From: JACPKO01 sp964406775
GTDB taxonomy: Bacteria; Patescibacteriota; Microgenomatia; Daviesbacterales; UBA10151
DNA: 9,867 nt
Direction of reading: 5' to 3'
Assembly: GCA_964406775.1 (NCBI GenBank)
Contig: CAYOSW010000040.1
Span: 1-9,867 of the forward strand
The position numbers and the translations under genes are program-made. The notes beneath the pieces are model-generated. The model did not search any database. It was not told the origin of the DNA and saw nothing but the letters and a program-made list of their open reading frames with translations. Shown here piece by piece: positions 6,030 through 9,867 of the stretch (the stretch's first letter is position 1; every line of letters begins with the position of its first letter).

Positions 6030-8900
6030 CTAGCTGTCTCCGCCTTGTTCAACAGTTCTGCAGTTTGAATCTTCCAGACAAATATAATGCTGTCCATCGT
6101 CGCCGTAATCGCGTTCCGGCTCACACGAAGATCCTCCCGCAATTTTCCATCTGTAATAACAAGCCCAGCCATCCTGGCACGAATAAGGCTGTTCGTCTTT
6201 CCAATTACTAGGACTACAATCATTTGAGATTAAGGGGGTACTGTCGTCATCTGGTCCTGTTGTTTGAGGTGTAATTGTCTGAACCTCAATAGAGATAGAG
6301 TGGATACCTATACCAATTATGGAATTGGATCCTGATTTTGTGACATAAAGCTTGATAATGTATTGGCCCGGTTCTATATCAGGCATAATGGAAGAGCAGG
6401 AAGTGGAACCGGTCGTTTGACATAAAATATTAGTAAGTTCGCTGGCGTCTGTCTTATTCGCAGAACCTTCTCCCTCGGCGACCCAATTAAAAGTGTAGTT
6501 ATTTGGATCCTCAGAGTAGCCGTTTTTAGAAAGTACTGAGTCAAAAGAAGCAGGCTGCGTTACCGTTAAAACTCCGTTATTTCCTTCTACAGTTGTGATT
6601 TGAATATCTAGTAGCGGTGGATTTGAATTTGCGGTAGCACCTGAGAGTAAATCCACGTCTTCAGCATCACCCTCTAGAGGGTCGATGATAATGACGTTTT
6701 CGGGTATTGTTTCTCCAATTGCTGATTTTGCGTAGTAATCGGAAAGGGTCATTGGAACAAAACCTGCTGCGCTAAAGCTTGTGTAGGTTATCTTGCCATC
6801 CGGATCAATAACCGGTACTTTAAGTTTATCTAAAGCTGTCCGAGCACCCTTATTTAAACTCTCGATTCCTTCCTGGCTCCAAGTTTCGCCGACTATCCTC
6901 AAGAATTCATCTGCGCTTACATAGGGTGTAATTTTTGCCATTAGCACACGGTCATCTCTTGTCAATCCAAACTCAATGAAATCAAGCTCACTTAAGTTTG
7001 CGCCTCTGTCTCTTAAAACCCTGATCAGTTCTTCTATCGCCTGATATCTCTTTGGGAAATGAGTGAAATAAGGTGCTTCCTGAGCTCCGAAAATTCGGGT
7101 ATTAACTAAGTCGGCACCCAATTCAATCCACTCACTCATAACCGCACCATAAATCCCGCTGTCCTTGCCCTTAAATTCAAATGTGTCGGCGTTGTACCAT
7201 TTTCTTCTAATCAAACTATACCAGGCGTTTGAATGTGCAAGCTCGTGGTTCATTACAAGATCTACATCACTTCCGGTTTTGATTGTGATATAAGCTTCGT
7301 TGGCAGTAGCCAAAGCATACCTGTTACCTAATTTCTCATAAGCATCCGGAGTAAAAAATATAATCCGATTATCGTCTACAAGTCCTTGATAATCTTTCTC
7401 CCAGAGTTGTATAGTTCTTCCGTTTGCTGAAAAATAGTTTTTTACACTTGAGAGAAAATTATCAACATAGGCTTGGGCGATTTCTTTTTTCATAGCTGCT
7501 GCCTCGCCGATATCGACGAAATGAAGAAGGATTTGGATTTGATTGCTTGATGATCCCGAATATAACCTGGCAACGTCTGTGTAAGCGCGGCGATTAATAA
7601 GATTCTCTATGGATGAGAGAGCTCCTGTTGGATCTCCCGCACCCCTTCGTATGATGCGCGCAGGAGCTGCATAAGCGTCGGCTAGTTGCGATTGAGTAAA
7701 AACTGCACCGTTTTTTACTATGGCCTCCCGTTTGAGGGTCATTGAGGCTATATTTTTCTCAGTAATATTAGCAGCAGTTTTTATGCCAGCCTGGGCTTGG
7801 GCCTTTCCGGGAACGAAGGATAAAACAGCTAAGAGCCCGTCAACATAATCCCAACCGTTAGTGAATTTATAACCGGAAAGAATATTATAAGGCCCTCTTA
7901 ATCCTAATATTGGATCAGTTGAATTTAGAAAGAATTTTAAAAGACTACTTCTTTCCCGGTAATTTTTTCGAACCGCAATATCATACATAATTTCAACAAG
8001 AGTGGTTTCATCTATCTTTTCGCCGTAATGCTTATATGCTGGTTTTGGGACAGAGTCAATCCTGACGGTTCTGTTTTCTGCAAGGAATTCCTTCCATTCA
8101 GGAAAGAAGTCTATAAAAGATTCTTCAGGATAACCTTGTTGGGTTAACTCAAGCCAGAGATCTACAAAAAATCCTTTATCATAGGCGATTTCGTCAAGCC
8201 AGGCCTTGAGTGATTCAGTAGCGGGGCAAGTATAAACCGGTCCATAGAGCTCGTCGTAAGCCTCTTTATTCATATAAGTGACGATCTCTCCGTCATCATC
8301 AATGGCCGGGCAAATTCCTGCTTGATGCCAAAGTTTCATCCACTCTTTCCATTCAGAGCCCACGATCCTGTCCCAGTCGTAATCTGTGCCCGGAGTTCCG
8401 TCAAGCGCAGACGCTTTTTTTGGCTGAAAAAAACTGATTATTTTGCTTATTAAAGGGTTACGCAGAAAAAGATTGTTAGTTTGAATTCTGACTTTATAGC
8501 CTTTGGCATAAGCTAAATCATTATTTTTATCCAAATTAACAATAGTCAGGCGATAGGTCTTCGGTTTGGTTTCACCCGGTACCTGAAGAGTGAAGTTTCC
8601 TTGAGGGTCAACAGAAGCTGTTTTCTTAAGATTTCCCGGAGTGAAAAGTGCTCTTATTTGCGAATTAGGAATACCTTTTCCCTGCAGATAATCACCTGGG
8701 GAAACAAGATATCTTTTTTTAGGATCCATTGAGACAAGTGAATATGCTTTTGGAGGACTAAACAAAAACTTTTCAGTCAGGGGAGTGCGCAGATACCACA
8801 GAAGGGCGATTATGCCGATGATTTCCGTAGTGATAAGGGAAATAACGAGACCCCGTCGTTTCAGATTCGTTAATTTAAATCGGAGCAAAAAACGGGACAT
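6030..8900 (-). CDS. Membrane-anchored gluzincin-type zinc metalloprotease with PKD/Ig-like and six-cysteine domains
   Basis: A 956-aa paralog of the downstream 1007-aa protein. In order: basic tail; signal-anchor helix (about 17-38) ending WYLRTPL; Ig-like domain (about 65-140); the shared region (about 175-385) with STDPILG (327-333) and a hydrophobic LLAVLSFVPG helix (356-365) followed by an Ala/Gly/Lys-rich tail; protease domain (about 455-690); a PKD/Ig-like domain (about 762-874, with EPGQYIIKLYV); and one six-cysteine module (895-947). The zinc site is HELAH (552-556, catalytic E553) followed after 36 residues by ELGAD (593-597), with E593 the likely third ligand. This spacing is ten residues longer than in the paralog, and the sequences between the motifs differ, so substrates may differ. 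The location is predicted to be extracellular and membrane-tethered. Protease function is inferred from motifs, and no family name can be given with confidence. Confidence 0.82.
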   Translation of the reverse strand: MSRFLLRFKLTNLKRRGLVISLITTEIIGIIALLWYLRTPLTEKFLFSPPKAYSLVSMDPKKRYLVSPGDYLQGKGIPNSQIRALFTPGNLKKTASVDPQGNFTLQVPGETKPKTYRLTIVNLDKNNDLAYAKGYKVRIQTNNLFLRNPLISKIISFFQPKKASALDGTPGTDYDWDRIVGSEWKEWMKLWHQAGICPAIDDDGEIVTYMNKEAYDELYGPVYTCPATESLKAWLDEIAYDKGFFVDLWLELTQQGYPEESFIDFFPEWKEFLAENRTVRIDSVPKPAYKHYGEKIDETTLVEIMYDIAVRKNYRERSSLLKFFLNSTDPILGLRGPYNILSGYKFTNGWDYVDGLLAVLSFVPGKAQAQAGIKTAANITEKNIASMTLKREAIVKNGAVFTQSQLADAYAAPARIIRRGAGDPTGALSSIENLINRRAYTDVARLYSGSSSNQIQILLHFVDIGEAAAMKKEIAQAYVDNFLSSVKNYFSANGRTIQLWEKDYQGLVDDNRIIFFTPDAYEKLGNRYALATANEAYITIKTGSDVDLVMNHELAHSNAWYSLIRRKWYNADTFEFKGKDSGIYGAVMSEWIELGADLVNTRIFGAQEAPYFTHFPKRYQAIEELIRVLRDRGANLSELDFIEFGLTRDDRVLMAKITPYVSADEFLRIVGETWSQEGIESLNKGARTALDKLKVPVIDPDGKITYTSFSAAGFVPMTLSDYYAKSAIGETIPENVIIIDPLEGDAEDVDLLSGATANSNPPLLDIQITTVEGNNGVLTVTQPASFDSVLSKNGYSEDPNNYTFNWVAEGEGSANKTDASELTNILCQTTGSTSCSSIMPDIEPGQYIIKLYVTKSGSNSIIGIGIHSISIEVQTITPQTTGPDDDSTPLISNDCSPSNWKDEQPYSCQDGWACYYRWKIAGGSSCEPERDYGDDGQHYICLEDSNCRTVEQGGDS
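6060..6218 (-). repeat. Six-cysteine module, copy in 956-aa protein
   Basis: Residues 895-947 with cysteines at 895, 908, 914, 926, 941 and 947. Landmarks NWKDEQPYSC, GWACYYRWKI, GG-x-SC, DYGDDG and EDSNC are kept. Cysteine spacing is the same as in the C-terminal copy of the 1007-aa protein. It ends nine residues before the stop, as a terminal cap of the ectodomain. Confidence 0.8.
8481..8852 (-). repeat. Shared N-terminal module, copy 3 (anchor helix + Ig-like domain)
   Basis: Residues 17-140 of the 956-aa protein: GLVISLITTEIIGIIALLW helix, WYLRTPL, SPPKAYS, MDPKKRYLV, GKGIPNS, then the Ig-like strands. It is the most diverged copy in the helix. Confidence 0.78.
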
Positions 8901-8938
8901 AGTTTTAGTTTCTGCGAACGAGACGTATTATTCAAGTG
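8901..8938 (-). promoter_or_regulatory. Conserved 38-bp intergenic spacer, copy 3 (divergent)
   Basis: It lies between the stop of the right-edge gene and the 956-aa start. It keeps the exact length, CTTGAATA at the left and GAAACTAAAACT directly before ATG, but has drifted in the middle (ACGTCTCG). That the length and both ends stay fixed while the middle varies argues for function in the ends, with TTG placed 35 nt before ATG. Confidence 0.55.
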
Positions 8939-9867
8939 CTATTGTGCGTTTTGAGCTTGAGGGGTTCCGCATTCACTATCCTCTTTGCATATATACCAAT
9001 TTCCGTCCTCGCCGTAATCAGGTTCAGGATTGCAGGAATTGCCTCCGGCAATTTTCCACCGGTTATAGCAGGCCCAGCCGTTTTCGCAGGAATACGGTTT
9101 TTCATCTGTCCAGTTCTTCGCATCGCACTGAGGGCTTTGTTCCGGCTGCACAGGTCCGGCTTGGGTGCACACAGAAGCACAATCGCCAAGCTGATTGGGA
9201 AATTCCCTAACATCGCCATTTTTTTGACATTTCCATTTCTCATAACCGCAGGTTGTCTCGCTGCAGCCTGCAAAATCATCATATTCAGACTCGCTGCAAA
9301 TTGAAGGATCACTGTATGCTGTAGTGGTTTCTTCTTGAGCATACTCGGTGCTTGTATCTATTAAGCGGAAGAATGAGGTTTCGTCAGATTGGTAGGCGGT
9401 TGTAAGTTGGGTTGTTAGTCCGTATATTTCCACCTCTTGTAAGGTTATCCAATTTTGAACGCTTTCGGACAGTAGTTTTACATACCGTCCTTTGGTTGGG
9501 AGGAAGTTATAAGTGACAAAAGGCAGCCCGTTACGGCCTGTGGTGTCATTTTGAGGTTGCTGAATTGAATGTTGCCAGTTTTCCTCCCAGGCTACAAGGT
9601 CTTCTTCGCCTGTAAATTTACCTGTTTGGGATACAAAAATTTTGAATTGTTTAAACCAGGACGAACTATTTCCCGCCCACGGCCAGATAGCTACTTTCGT
9701 CAAGTAATATTCCTGAGTTAAATCAATAATCAAATAAGTTCCGTTAGGTGCGGTTCCTCTGATACTCCAGGATCCGATATTTTCAAGAGTACTAGTTTTG
9801 TCTCCATCCACTGCAAGATGGGAGGTTTCGGGAGTGAAGTTAGTTTTAGTGGGCTTATTTAAAGCTA
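8939..9867 (-). CDS. Discoidin (F5/8 type C, CBM32-like) domain protein with six-cysteine module, C-terminal part
   Basis: The frame stays open to the right edge: 308 codons plus two bases are visible, so the 5' end is missing. A GTG at 9811 is not a likely start, because upstream codons (ending H-L-A) continue the same domain. The first ~150 visible residues match a discoidin or galactose-binding domain: AVDGDKTSTLE, GTYLIIDLTQEYYLTKVAIW, FKQFKIFVSQTG, then GRYVKLL and NWITLQEVEIYG at the domain end. An acidic Thr-rich linker follows, then a cysteine-rich stretch (seven cysteines, about 9180-9310), and the shared six-cysteine module. The visible part probably binds carbohydrate or a surface ligand outside the cell. 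By analogy with its three neighbours, the missing N-terminus is expected to carry an anchor helix and Ig-like domain, which cannot be checked here. It is the first gene of the array as visible. Confidence 0.8.
   Translation of the reverse strand, partial: ALNKPTKTNFTPETSHLAVDGDKTSTLENIGSWSIRGTAPNGTYLIIDLTQEYYLTKVAIWPWAGNSSSWFKQFKIFVSQTGKFTGEEDLVAWEENWQHSIQQPQNDTTGRNGLPFVTYNFLPTKGRYVKLLSESVQNWITLQEVEIYGLTTQLTTAYQSDETSFFRLIDTSTEYAQEETTTAYSDPSICSESEYDDFAGCSETTCGYEKWKCQKNGDVREFPNQLGDCASVCTQAGPVQPEQSPQCDAKNWTDEKPYSCENGWACYNRWKIAGGNSCNPEPDYGEDGNWYICKEDSECGTPQAQNAQ
8969..9127 (-). repeat. Six-cysteine module, copy in right-edge gene
   Basis: All six cysteines and the NWTDEKPYSC, GWACYNRWKI, GG-x-SC, PEPDYGEDG and C-x-EDS-x-C landmarks are present, with cysteine spacing identical to the 956-aa and 1007-aa copies. 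It is the closest relative of the terminal copy in the 1007-aa protein even though another gene lies between them, which hints at gene conversion. Confidence 0.8.

Noticed and set aside
2930..8938. The three spacers as a CRISPR array or integron attachment sites
   Set aside because: The repeats are about 3 kb apart with genes between them, have no unique short spacers, and no integrase or cas gene is visible.
8785..9342. Three overlapping open frames around the 956-aa start and the last cysteine module (both strands)
   Set aside because: They lie across well-supported coding sequence and the conserved spacer, have unnatural compositions (Arg- or Cys/Lys-rich), and share nothing with known proteins.
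8939..9811. GTG at 9811 as the true start of the discoidin-domain gene
   Set aside because: The frame is open to the window edge and the upstream codons complete the discoidin domain, so the gene simply continues out of the window.

Overview
The window has one alanine racemase gene on the + strand and a head-to-tail array of four large minus-strand genes for secreted or membrane-anchored proteins. A truncated small conserved gene sits at the left edge. Base composition is moderately low GC (about 40% by eye). The standard code fits: all five visible stops are TAA or TAG, and no internal TGA has to be read through. None of the five visible start codons has a Shine-Dalgarno sequence. Several start 6-8 nt after a -10-like element, which suggests leaderless transcripts. 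With the lysozyme-like, discoidin and Ig-like domain types, this looks most like a Candidate Phyla Radiation (Patescibacteria) genome, perhaps Microgenomates. That assignment is inference from family resemblance, not proven here.

Layout. 1-157 (minus): N-terminus of a conserved hypothetical protein. 158-236: divergent intergenic region with two back-to-back promoter-like elements and an 18-bp perfect palindrome over the minus-strand -10 and start codon. 237-1364 (plus): alr, 375 aa, with the PLP lysine and catalytic tyrosine but several other active-site positions changed. 1361-2929 (minus): 522-aa anchored protein with a C-terminal lysozyme or transglycosylase-like domain. It overlaps the 3' end of alr by 4 bp. 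2968-5991 and 6030-8900 (minus): two paralogous anchored proteins of 1007 and 956 aa, each with HExxH followed by E-L-G-x-D, i.e. gluzincin-type zinc metalloproteases, plus a C-terminal Ig/PKD-like domain and a six-cysteine module. 8939-9867 (minus): C-terminal part of a fourth protein with a discoidin (F5/8 type C, CBM32-like) domain and the same six-cysteine module. Its 5' end lies outside the window.

The main result is the mosaic build of the array. Transcription runs from the right edge leftward. The three complete proteins share one N-terminal module (basic tail, signal-anchor helix ending W-[FY]-L-R-x-P-L, Ig-like domain). Three of the four share the C-terminal six-cysteine module. The middle carries different activities: carbohydrate-type binding, two zinc proteases and a peptidoglycan-hydrolase-like fold. 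All three intergenic spacers are exactly 38 bp and are related in sequence. A segment before each protease domain recalls the pre-toxin linkers of polymorphic toxins. I infer a cell-surface system that binds, digests and possibly attacks a neighbouring or host cell. The adjacent alr, which supplies D-alanine for peptidoglycan, may be functionally linked or only a neighbour. No stretch over 300 bp lacks a gene, and no tRNA, rRNA, CRISPR array, insertion sequence or convincing rho-independent terminator was seen.
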